Positions 44,170 to 55,395 of a DNA stretch of 64,000 bases are shown in pieces (within the stretch, counting starts at the first letter, position 1; every line of letters begins with the position of its first letter). Made by a program: the position numbers and the translations under genes. The notes beneath the pieces were generated by a model, which saw only the letters and a list, made by a program, of their open reading frames with translations, was not told where the DNA came from and ran no database searches. This DNA is from Elmis aenea (lineage: Eukaryota; Arthropoda; Insecta; Coleoptera; Elmidae). The DNA is taken from contig OX393576.1 in assembly GCA_947652605.1 (NCBI GenBank), positions 48,274,966 through 48,338,965 on the forward strand. The letters run 5' to 3'.

Positions 44170-47100
44170 AAAATCTAAAGATAACATTCAAATATATTTT
44201 ACATTTTGGCGTATAAACATGCCAATGTTTTTTTTCTTAAATCGCTCGATATTATTGTTTTTATCTCTTTAATCGTTCCTATATTTGAGAATCTCTGTAG
44301 AAGAACTGTAAATGTGTTTAAACTTTTTCAGCTGCCTGTTAGTCTATTAGAGCTTGATAAAAAAAAATATCATACTAAACTTAGAAAAATAGGTTTTACG
44401 ACTATAAAGCAAATAGTTTTAAGAGAAGCTCAAAAAGTATTAAGAGAGGTCAATTTTTTTTTACTAGTTTCATACATATTGTTAATTTACAGTTACTATC
44501 ATTGTTAATAAATGTAGGGTTATTTATTAGTGCTTTAATATTGTAGGTTATTTTTGTATAATGATTGCGTTACGAATATCTACAAGTGATTTATTTATTG
44601 CTGTATAAGAGAATAATTAATTTGCACAAAGTTGTAATAACTAATGCTTTTTCTACATAACGACGTTTCAACTTGTCATCTAAAGGTTTAAACAGAATAT
44701 TTTAATAAATTATGTGTTATTTTAACATAAATTGTACATCTTTCTGATTCGTTAGAGCTCCACTTTTATTTATTGTGTAGTTTTAGACATAAAGTAATTC
44801 CTCTTTAATTAAATGTAACGTATATCCTGGAAGTTAGCGATTTTCCTACTTTATTACAAACAACTCAATAATCATTAATCTATCCAATTTCTGAATAATT
44901 TAATCGTTGAATGTTTAAATAATTAAATCCTCGAGTCGCTTATGTTTTTTTAATTAAATGTGTATGCTTGTCGCATTAAATAATATAAAGAGAATTTATT
45001 TTATATCTCTGAAATCATAATTATGAGGCATAAACCAGTAGCAACATTAAGTCGGGTCGTATAGATACCAGTTATATTTATGAAATCCCTAAATGTGATC
45101 ACAGCACACAGCATAAGCGAGCAGTTAATATTCTAACATTTCGTGTCTTTAATTTTCTTCACGTGTTATGTTGTCGTCTCTCTTTTTCTCAAGCACATAT
45201 GCTTATTCGGTATAGTAGTTTCGTTAAGAGACTGTCTTACAGATATAAACATTAAACGCTGGTCCCGGTAGCCTGCCTGGGACAATAAGGCCGATCATAT
45301 ATTCAGATTAAGGCCAAGCTGGGTTTATATAGGCGTCTCCAACTCCATAGCCCGCGTGTAATAAGAATTGTCAAATATTTTACACGTAAGCATTTTAAGA
45401 CTTTGTGAGAATGTGAAGTGTTGTATACGGATGACATAAATTGTGACTAAAAGCTTTTATAACCATAATAAAATAGTAATGGGTCTGGTAAAAGTCGCCG
45501 ACTTCGTAGGGTCAGAGCGTCCATTGCATACTTGGACGTATTTTATAAGATTATGTGGTCTAACGACTAACCACGAGAACACTTAGATAATCGTTATTAG
45601 GAATTGGTCTTAACATAGTAATCTAATCGCGGATGAGGAGTTACCTTTTTAAGATAAATATCCTCTATTTTGCTTACGTTTTGTTACCAAATAAAAAAAA
45701 AGAGAAAATTGATTGATTTATATGTCAGCTGAGGCAAATGGTTTAAAATAAATTTGGCGCTCGACCCGAATGAACCAAAATATGTTTGATAGGTATGGTT
45801 CGAAGGACCGTGATTGTGTTTGTTCTCAACTACTCGGGTCTAAATATCCAAAAGCATGGAGTAAACCTATTTTACTAAAAATACACTTTTTACATAAATA
45901 TTTACAACACTAATATCGATGTTTGAGTAATTGTATTAGCGGTTTTTTATTATGACCAAAAATACTTTTTGCTAATAACTGAAAAACCGGACATGAAAGA
46001 ATATTTTTGAAAACGGTTCTGACTTTGTCTCAATAAACTGCACTTTTTGGTAATTTAACCGTTTCTTTATCCTGAATATTAAGCTAGATACCTATGTAAT
46101 TCCATCGAATTTGGACCAGGCGTACATATAAACTTATGATTTATATACAGTTGTTGATGGGGTAAATTTAAAAAATACATACTTATAGTTACTAATGGGT
46201 GTTATAAGTTTAAATCAAGAAACAAATTATGGAAAAAAAAAGTTTAGGTATAATTTCTCAATATTTTATGTTTTACATTGACCACATTTAAATTATTTTT
46301 TGCTCCATTCAAAAACTCAATTACTTCATTATGCGAAACATTTAATAATTGTCTTTCAAAACATTTAAATGGTGCATTTTTTATGTAGCTGAGTTTCGAA
46401 CAATTGAATAGAAACTGATTTTGACTACTTTACTGTTTAAAAAATTTGACCGTAGTAAATTTACTATTTCACTATTCATTCAGTAACTTTTTGTGCATGG
46501 CTTGTAACGATGTGAGCTGGCGATGATACTACGAACTTGCATGAAAAACAAATAAGCAATATTGTTAAGAAAATGCGCTCTTTGTTATTTAACAATGGCA
46601 AGTGGCGGTCATTTACGCAGCGTATAATAAAGGGCCTTTGTTCAGGGTCACGCCGCCTTATAAAAGTGCTGTCTAATCCAGTCCAGAAGAGAATAATTAC
46701 CGAATCTTTTATTCTCGTTTCAGGGAGATGAGCGCTGCGTCACGCTCTGGCTCCCGGCGTTGATGTCTAATCAAACAGAAGCTTGGTGCAAACGAATTAG
46801 TCGCTGATGTAGTGCATTCCGTAGAAAGAAAATCAATTTATTTTATAATTTACTCTCAATTAATCATTGATTTTAAAACGCTTTTGGTAATACCAAAATT
46901 GGAAGCCAGCGATTGATTATTTGCAATGGAAAAGGATATTCAAATATATTTATGGGGTGATGGTTGAATTAAACATTTTGTTTAGTTTTGAATTATTACG
47001 TAACTTCTACGAGGCATGCTCGGGTAGTAAGTATCGTTTGGTGATTTTTTTAAAATAATTTAACATTAATTTGGAAAATTTTCAATCACTTCTTACATAT

Positions 47101-47880
47101 ATTTTACCATTAAAGAGACACAGGGGCGTCGAGAGAGCAGGGGGGTGATGGGGTAATATTTTCTAGGCTTGGGATTCACAGGGGTCCAAACATCAAGCAA
47201 CAATTTAATTTTTTAGTAAATAAATTTTCGAGTAATTTATTTACTTGAGGCCCATGTAAAATTTTCCGCAGGACAAACATTTTCGTCGCCCCTGTATGGA
47301 CATTGTTCATAGTAGGACATCAGATTATGTATGTTATTTTCATAAAAATTACAAAAAAATTTCAACGATTTGTATAAAATTGGTCTCTAAAACCTATTCT
47401 GCACACAAACCTTTTTTCTTATTTTATCACACTATCTTACCATTATAAATCTTCGATGCAATGCTTAAATTTAAAAAAAAAACTGTCTATTAGCAACACA
47501 TTCATTTTAAAAAAAAAGTCTTTTTTTTTGTCTGCTTGCAAAGAAAAATGAGCTCCCTTAAAATTTACACAGTCCAGTAAGTGGCAGTATATAATCAAAA
47601 CAATATATTTTTAACAAAAAATAGATAGGCAGGTGTTGGGGGCGTTGCAACAATTCAGCTCACAGAGATCCCTGTAAGATATCCACTCGAAATTTAAATA
47701 TATTTTGCTTGGTTACCTGATTTAATTACAAAATTTCTTCTCCTGTAACTTTATTCTAACACCATTTTGCTCATATATACATACAAGCTATATCTTCACG
47801 GGTATTTATAAAAAAATACAAAAATAAACTATAATTGGTTAACATAGACAAACCATGAAGCTTACGTAAATATACACGGT
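44170..47880. other. Intergenic region, no gene seen
   Basis: Mostly AT-rich without coding signal. The segment 46540-46770 is less AT-rich and non-repetitive (contains CCTTTGTTC and a long GC-balanced stretch), a possible conserved non-coding element. CGAGGCATGCTCGGGTAGTA near 47010 followed by AGTATCGTT resembles mariner-like ends, as does a sequence near 37732. Confidence 0.4.
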
Positions 47881-47884
47881 TATT

Positions 47885-48430
47885 TAGAGAAAATTTCCAT
47901 TACCTGTCAAATTTGCGTTTTCAACCAATCAGACATCTTAAATCTTCTAGAGACTACCAATAGGAGCATTATTACACAGTAATAATTTTACATTCCCCTG
48001 TCAGATGTTGACTCTCTTGTCAAATTTGCGTTTTCGACCAATAACAAACTCAGATATCCTAGAAATAACCAATAAACATAATCATGCATTACAATAAATA
48101 TTTTGGTCTTGATAATTTTTTGACGATTTTCGGCGACTAGTAGCGTTACTTTAATATAGATTAAACCACACCTCTGACGCACCACTCTGGCAGTTATTGT
48201 AAAATTTGACATAACATACATTTAATTTAATAGGTAGGTTAGGTAAAGGAAATTTTCTGATAAAATATAGCTCGTGCATTGCAAATAATCTATAATTTTT
48301 AACAAATCTTCACTCATGCAAATTGTATTTAAAAAAATCACTCGTGCAATGTTTTTTTCAGCTCAACTTGCATTCGGATATATTTACCAAAAATTATCGA
48401 TAATTTTCAATGCACTTGTGTTATAATACT
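47885..48430 (-). repeat. Dispersed repeat family A, copy 3 (empty-site copy)
   Basis: Same orientation as copy 2. It shows CTGTCAAATTTGCGTTTTCA on the left, AATATAGATTAAACCACACC, an uninterrupted CCTCTGACGCACCACTC (48171-48187) where copy 1 carries the palindrome, GGTTAGGTAAAGGAAATTTT, and the hairpin end with CTCGTGCATTGCAAATAATC. Confidence 0.7.
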
Positions 48431-49188
48431 GTCGAAGGGCGGAAGCCTTTTTTCGAAATCCCGGCAAAAATACTCAGAGTGCTCCTAAAATCGCGTTTTT
48501 TTTTTCGATGAAATTTAATATATAGAAAATAACGATACAAAATAACTTTTAGTTAAACATTTTTGGTTATTATAATGTTGTATAACGCTATCAAAATATC
48601 GTTACGTTATTGTATTAGAAATTATAATTGAACCGTTATTATAACATTATCAGGTATCGTCACGTTACGTTTTCCATCCCTGAATACAATGGAACTGTAA
48701 AATTGTATTTTCATGTTACTAATTGATTGTGAATTTTTATTTGTGAATCGTAAAACAACCATTCTCCCTTCAATAAAGTAAAAAAAAAAAAAATTTCGTT
48801 GGGCAATTTTTGATTTGTGAGCGATTTTATGAAAAGATGCAACCACGGTAATAAAATAATTTCTTTAGCAGCCGGTCGACAGTTTTGAAACGTTCAGACA
48901 TTCGCTCATCCAATTTTTACGAACTGTCAAAATATTACATCCTTACCACACATATTTAGTTAAATTTTAATTCATTCTAAATTATTCAAAAACTAATTTT
49001 GTGTTTCACTATTGTAATAAGTAAAGAAAGTATTTTACATTTAAAATTATTGTGTTTATTATTATTATTTTTGACATTTTAAATCACAATTTGTCCAATG
49101 AATGCTACATTTTTCGCGAGTTTATTGTAATCCATGAAACAAATAATTTAAACATAACAACAATTAGTATACATTTATCTGTTACTCT
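48431..49188. other. Intergenic sequence with AACGTTAC-type repeats
   Basis: GTTACGTTATTG, CGTCACGTTACGTTTTCCAT and ATATCGTTACG cluster at 48590-48690 and may be the end of a small element. No gene. Confidence 0.35.
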
Positions 49189-50336
49189 TGCCCGTTTTCT
49201 CCGACACATCTTAAGATCTAGCTGAATCTTAAGTTCGCCTTAACGTTGTAAAGCGTTGCACCAAGCAATTTTAAGAACATATTCGACTTGAGCTGAGCTC
49301 ACATCTTGAGTCGCTGTTTACTAGAACTTGAGCTGGAGTACCTAACGTAAAATTATCTTGTATTTGCTTTGTTTGTAGAAAGAAGGAAGATCATTAGTTT
49401 CCGCGCTTATATTATGATTACTGGGGTTATTACGGAATTATTTTGCATAAGGGATGTCGGATATAGCGCCAATTATCCATTGAAAGTGTGTTCCCAGATT
49501 TGAAAAAAAAATTACAAGTGTTGTTTATGCAAAGAACGCCTTAATTTGTCGTTGCATATAATAATTTAAATTTTCCTCGCAAAACAGTTCCTCCGAAAGC
49601 AGTAAAATATTTGGTGTTTACGTTTTTTTTAAATTAAAAATTGTGTTGTGTTTTTTTTTTGAGAAAAAAGATATATGTACGTACTTCCTACTTATATATT
49701 TCATTTTGTTATGTTACTGTTTTCTTATGAATTAACTTTTTTTTATAAAACAAAAGACTAGTCATTCAACAAATACCCCCAAAAATTACACTCACTGCCA
49801 AAAATTATATTTAAAAAATGTATTTTATGTATAAGTATTATATATCATTAAATATAAAGGGCGGCAAAAATAATATTTGCCCAGAGCGGCGGAAAAGCTA
49901 GATCGGGCCCTGAACAGCATTGGTAGATTTGTTCTCTAAAACACACTTATTTTCTTCCACCAAGCTAATTAATAATTGTTTTTACTCCATGGTATAATTT
50001 ATTCTTTTTTTGTCCGCCATTTCAACACAAAATAAAATAATAAACACCGAACTGTAACTTTATGTGCGACTATCAGCTGATAGCAACAACAGCATGTCAC
50101 AGGGAGCCGTTTTAACAGCTATGATGGGAATGGCCAATGAAAATTTGCCATTCAAATCTGCCGTTATAATGTGCCGACTTCTTGCAACGTTGCCAAACCG
50201 AGTTCTAACTTAGCTGAGATGTCTAACAGATTCCGGAATATGTTTTCTGAGCAACGCATTGGTAACTTGAGACGAACTTAAATATAAGGCGGTCTTATAT
50301 AAGTTCGATCTTAAGATGTGTCGGAGAAACCGGGCA
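49189..50336. mobile_element. DNA element with TGCCCGGTTTCTCCGACACA ends (1148 bp)
   Basis: The left end TGCCCGTTTTCTCCGACACA continues ATCTTAAGATC, and the right end is the inverse of TGCCCGGTTTCTCCGACACA with the same continuation: about 31-bp TIRs with one mismatch. TCT flanks both sides (49186-49188 and 50337-50339), possibly a 3-bp duplication. No transposase was recognised; superfamily not assigned. Confidence 0.75.
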
Positions 50337-50455
50337 TCTGTTGCATTTATATACCTCAAAATTTTTTCACCTTAACACTTCAAATAACACTTTCTTAATT
50401 GCTGCTTTTATCGTAATGTTTTAACATACTTTTTTAGCAGTCTAAAGAAGTTAAA

Positions 50456-51134
50456 ATGGCTACAGAGCCAATAGAGCCAATATCAGGGTGTTCTGTGTCG
50501 GACTCCCTGGTAATGGAAGAGAAAGAACTACAGCCACAGCCAGCACGAAAGTGTCCAGCGCTGAACCCCCTGACAATAAATCTATTACCGTGACTAAAAA
50601 ATTATAATCTGAACGAATTTGAAGTAACAAAATATCCAAGAGGATATCTGGGTAGTTCTCGCTGTAAGTAAAATTAATTGTAACTTATAACATGTTATCA
50701 TATATTTATTTTATAGATCACAATACGTCAAATAAACGGGGTAGCAGCTTACGTGGCGGCGGCAGTGGAGGCGACAGCATTGACGGTGGTGCAGAAAGTG
50801 ATAGTGTAAGGAGCGAGAGAGGAGTGAGAAATGATAGAGGAGGAAACGAAAGGAATAGAGGAGGAGGAGATGAAAGTAGAGGCAGAGGCGGAGGTAGCGC
50901 TGGAGTAGAGGCAGAGGCGGTAGAGGGTATGGAGGTCGTGGAAGAGGTGCTGGAGGGTGGAGGTATAAGCACCAGAAGAGAGGAAATAAAAATAGGAGCG
51001 GCAAGAATAACAACGTGGGTCGCTTATTAGAGGCCGTATTAAACGTAAGGTCGCTTTGTTAGAGCCACTTTAATTTCATATTGATACATTTTATTTTGCA
51101 GGAACAAAAAAGAAGCCGCTGCGGTCACTACTAA
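50456..51134 (+). pseudogene. RGG-rich three-exon gene model with one stop and one frameshift
   Basis: ATG at 50456 in good context (AAAATGG). Exon 1 is 50456-50663, a 53-bp GT-AG intron (50664-50716), exon 2 is 50717-51044, a 59-bp... GT-AG intron (51045-51101, 57 bp by coordinates), and exon 3 is 51102-51134, ending at TAA; AATAAA follows near 51195. Splicing at the first intron keeps one frame (TKYPRGYLGSSR then YHNTSNKRGSSLRGG). The C-terminal half is an RGG/RG region (SRGRGG, RGYGGRGRGAGG) as in RNA-binding proteins, ending in a basic tail. Two lesions: TGA at 50591-50593 and a one-base loss near 50902-50905. Introns argue against a processed copy. It could be a decayed duplicate or a real gene with sequence errors. 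Family not recognised; expected length about 188 aa. Confidence 0.55.
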
Positions 51135-51535
51135 CTTTAATTTTTGTTTTTTTTTTAAATTTGTCATATTTTATTTTATTTTTGTTAATTTAGCAATAAA
51201 CTTTTATTTTTAAAAAGCTCTTAGTATTTACTCATCTTACGATCATTCACATAACTAAATATTTATTGTAATCGCATCTTTATGAATTGATACTTATTGT
51301 CGTATAAAAGAATATCCAAATGACTTTAAATTGAAAATCTTAATCGTTTGTTCAGTGTATTGTATTAATTCGTGCTTTTTTTTGACAAGCACATAAAAAA
51401 CGAATCCACATTTCAGTTGAATTTAGATATTTATCGAACTGTAAGGTTTTGACAGATATTTTTTTATTGATTTACCACTATAATCAGTAATGTAAGTATA
51501 ATCTGCTCATCTTTTTTGTTTTCATCGAAAAAAAA
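51135..51535. other. AT-rich flank downstream of the RGG-rich gene model
   Basis: Contains the candidate poly(A) signal AATAAA near 51195. Nothing else recognised. Confidence 0.4.
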
Positions 51536-51544
51536 GGGGCAAAT

Positions 51545-51918
51545 AAAAATTTTACGCGCAAAGAGAATTCTACGCGTAAAGAGAATTCTACGCTCAGAGA
51601 GAATTTCACGCGTAAAGAGAATTCTATGCGCAACACTCATTCTAGCGGTCGCGGGACCCGCCTAACAAATTAGTTTATCTCGCGAACGGTATCGCTTGGA
51701 GTCTTGCACTAAACGAAAGGTAATAAGATAATTTTACGAGCCAAGGGAATTTTACACGCAAAAAGAATTTCACGCGTAAAGAGAATTTTACGCGCAAAGA
51801 GAACTTCACGCGCAAAGAGAATTTCTCGCGCTAAAAGAATTCCACGCGCAAAAATAATTTCACGCGTAAAGAGAATTTCATGCGCAAAGAGAACCGCCAG
51901 TTATATTACTACTGATAA
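51545..51918. repeat. 18-19-bp tandem array (ACGCGCAAAGAGAATTTC-type) with hairpin
   Basis: Many copies of an 18-19-bp unit reading TTACGCGCAAAGAGAATTC with variants occupy 51553-51640 and 51730-51895. Between them is TCTAGCGGTCGCGGGACCCG, a small hairpin. The motif GAGAATTCTATGCGCAACAC and the tail AGTTATATTACTACTGA are shared with the GC-rich element at 17440-18122, so these belong to one family. Confidence 0.7.
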
Positions 51919-54233
51919 TTACTATGTTGATTATTTTGGATGTAACAAAAGCAAACATTTCCAATAATAAGTGGCAATAAAAATTTCGATGTATTTTATG
52001 TAAAGGCTAATCAGTTGTTGTCTAATGGTACGATCTGTTTTTTTAATTAATGTACGATGGTAAATTATTTTGTAGTAAATAAACATTTGAACTCATTTTA
52101 TTGTAATTATTACTCAAATAATGTCAAAATCCATAGGGTATCAGTGGATTCAAATATATATTATAAGGCTAAATGAGTTTTTACCAACCTTTTGTTAGGT
52201 TAAATGATGTGATCGATTATATTCAATTTTCAATTCAAATGTATCGTTGCTAATTTTAACTCATGCAAAGACGTTTCAAGAACATATTAATAAATGTATT
52301 AACATTTTTCTATGACTAGAAATACAACAACATTTACTCTCTGATTTTGACTGAAAACTATACCTATAGACTAGGGCCATTTCGAAATAATATAAGGAAT
52401 ACTACCTTTTAAAGATACATAAAAAATTAAACATATTCTTGTGCCAATAAATTCCCTTGTGTAAGTTAGGTACAATAAATTTGTAGTTTTTCGTTTTCAA
52501 AAAATATAAACAGCCCTTTGTTGTCTCACTTAAAGCTGTTAAGCTCTAAAGTGGAAGTGTATAGTGGAAGAACGGATTTTGAAATCTCACAGAGCCCGAT
52601 CAGGAAAATTCAATTTTTTGTGTTATTTAAAGGAAACAGAATATTTTGTATATTTGCTCCACTAATTTAAACAAGGATTACTTGTTTGATTTATGGTAAG
52701 CTTATTACTCATCAAAGATTCATGTTTTTGTTAAATTTAGAAGAATTAACTGACGAGGGTCGTACTTTTACTAGATCAGCAACACTTAATTGTAATAGAT
52801 TTGGCTTCGTTATAATTATGCATATACCTATATGCGCTGAATGTGATTCCGTACACTTTAAATCACCTAATGTATGTATTAATTGATTTTTACGTTAATC
52901 TCAAAGTGCAAATCAAATAAAGACCACAGCTGCCGTTGGTATGATCGTGTGTGGCATGGATTTGTGTAACTCATAAATATTTCTTCCCCTGAAATATGGA
53001 TTTTTATTGTCGCTAGTACAAACCCATAAATTTAATAAAAGGCGGCACTGTAATATCAGACGAATTTATTGCTTCAGGGTAGTAAACGAACACTTATTGG
53101 TATTCACAAATCAGTAAAACACAATTATACCTCCAGTTATTTATTAGTTTTATTGGAGGGTCTTATAGCCGACAGAGACTCGGCTCGTTTGAAGAGGTAA
53201 CTAACAAAAGAGGGACTCGCTAAGTTTATGCTGTGAGTTATACCTTCCAGTTTAGGATACAATAAACTATTAGCTCAATTTCATACAATTACGTGTTGTT
53301 CTGATAGGTTTATATACGGTCTTATCCCTGATAAATGTTTTAACAAGTAAACATTTCCCAGAGCTTATTAAAAGTTGATAAATATCATAGGGGACGGTTT
53401 AAATTAAAGAACAAACAATCGGATCTCGCCTGGAAATCCCAATAATTGCATGTTGGGAATAGAAAAAAGCCAGGTGTAAATTTGATCAAGTTGCTGATGA
53501 CTACTATCCAGATTTAAGATATCTTTAAGCGTTCAAATTTTATCATTCTGAAGTTATGTTTTAATAACGTTTTTGCTGGAGAAATAAATTTTTTCGTCTG
53601 TTGAATTTGTTGTGTTGTTTGAAAAACTAAACTTTAATTTTGATGCGCCCATAGGTATTTAATTTTCCTTATGTAGGTGCTTTTTACCTGCAATATTGCA
53701 ATTTACCTTTATTTACAAAAATTTAGAAATTTTGACCAAAAGCGTTTACAAACTTAAAATACTTATAGGATAAAAGAAAAACAAAAGAAACCTGTGACAA
53801 AAATGTACATTTGTACATAAACGTATTAAAAAAGTAATTGGAAAAAATGTGGTAAGGGATTAAATAATGCTTTACTCCTATACTGATTTGTTATTTGTAT
53901 CACTTGAGGCTGTTGTTTATTTTAACGAAAAAGATATTGTAAAAATGTACTTTCATGCCTTTGAGAAATAACAAAAAGTAGTTTGGTATAAAGATTGTCC
54001 ACCTTTTATTTTTTTGTAATTCGGATTTTAAAATGCAAAAATTATTTATCTATGTAATGCCGAACAAAATATTCTCCAACATTTTTAAATTTTTATTTGA
54101 CCAAGCAAAAAATAAATAGTCGATCTTTCAGACTTTTTCAGTTTTCATGAAAACAGTCGGAAAGATATAAAATTTGTCTCTAAATCAGCGACAAATTTGG
54201 AAACAATACGCACCTTAAAACTGTGCTCTAGTT
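51919..54233. other. Intergenic region, no gene seen
   Basis: No coding gene was recognised. A less AT-rich segment at 53040-53260 could be conserved non-coding DNA; this is only an impression from composition. Confidence 0.45.
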
Positions 54234-55335
54234 CAGCGGTATCCAATATTTTTTTGACTGGCGAACCCTAAAAACATAATATTTGTGTCCGCGAATCTCC
54301 TTTAGAAATGAAACAAAATTCATAGTGGAAACTTTAAGGGGGCAAAGTATAAGACCGATTTAAGTTAAAAAATCTTTTTGTATGTTTCAGAGATATTTGA
54401 GTGTGAAAATGAACAATTTTTCTAGCTTTTATTAAATATCTATTATTTATTACCATGAAGGGGTTACATTTTGTACACAAAGATATTATGGTCGTTAGTA
54501 AAACTTTGCATAAAGTCTTAAATCCCGTTCTGCATCAATTTTGTACCGGTACTTCGACTTCACCGGTGTATCTGTCGAGAAAGCTCTCTCGCACATATAA
54601 GTAGTTAAAGGATTTTTACTGTTTTTTCTCCAAGTGATGGATACTCTTTTTCTATTTAAACAATTTAAACCCAAACATTTAATGTATTTTTAGTTTAGTA
54701 TACATAGCGTTTGATGTTTAGATGTACTTAATATGTCGAAACGTGTTTCTTTTTGGTCGATGTTAGTTCATCAGCCATTCATTGCCACAAAAGCTTATCA
54801 AATTGAGTACGTATAAAGGATAGATTTAATTAATAATAATCTCCAAAACTAATCCGTAGAACAACTCAAAGTCAGATCATTTTTGGCTAAAAAGGAGTGT
54901 AAAATGTTAAAACCCTCTCTTTTGGTACTAATAAAAATTTTAATTTGTACATAATGCTTTCCACTCGATCTTCAAAAAATATTTAATAAATAAGCTAAAT
55001 ATTGAAGCCACGTTTGATGTGTTATACATTCACCGAGATGTCAACCATTATCCGCAACGGAAACAATCAAATCGTTTTTTAAGAGATAAAAACGTGTAAT
55101 TGCTTTACCACGTGACAGCCAACTAATATCGGTGTGTGATACAGGGGTTATTTTGTTATTTACATGCTCACTACTAATTTCTTTGCATAAAAAATAAATA
55201 GCCTGGAATTTGTTGGTCTTGATTTTATAAAGTTAATTATTTTATCAGATTACTTTTAAGTTGTTGAAGCATTCGTTCCGACGCCAGTACAAAACTTTTA
55301 GTGCGAACTCCTAGAACACCGGTTGGAAACCGCTG
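54234..55335. mobile_element. hAT-like element candidate (1.1 kb)
   Basis: The left end CAGCGGTATCCAA and the inverse of the right end CAGCGGTTTCCAA are hAT-style TIRs. The flanking octamers (CTCTAGTT and TAGCTCAA) do not match, so a target duplication is not shown and the two ends could belong to different copies. No transposase recognised. Confidence 0.45.
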
Positions 55336-55344
55336 TAGCTCAAG

Positions 55345-55395
55345 AGTGTCAAACTGGTGGCCCGCGACCTAATTTTTTGCGGCCCGCGACGCCTC
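55345..55395. repeat. hAT-like terminal fragment
   Basis: AGTGTCAAACTGGTGGCCCG followed by CGACC and GCGGCCCGCGACGCC resembles the left end of hAT MITEs, like the element at 443-702. The other end was not found. Confidence 0.4.

Noticed and set aside
50711..51013. Leu/Pro-rich minus-strand ORFs
   Set aside because: Antisense shadows of the RGG-rich exon; purine-rich sense strand gives pyrimidine-rich antisense codons.
51545..51918. CRISPR-like array
   Set aside because: Units are contiguous and variable with no regular unique spacers, and the genome is eukaryotic.
54225..54345. 8-bp target duplication for the 54.2-55.3 kb hAT-like element
   Set aside because: The flanking octamers do not match.
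54715..54755. Third hammerhead-like motif (GAAACGTG)
   Set aside because: No convincing stem II and a poor core match.
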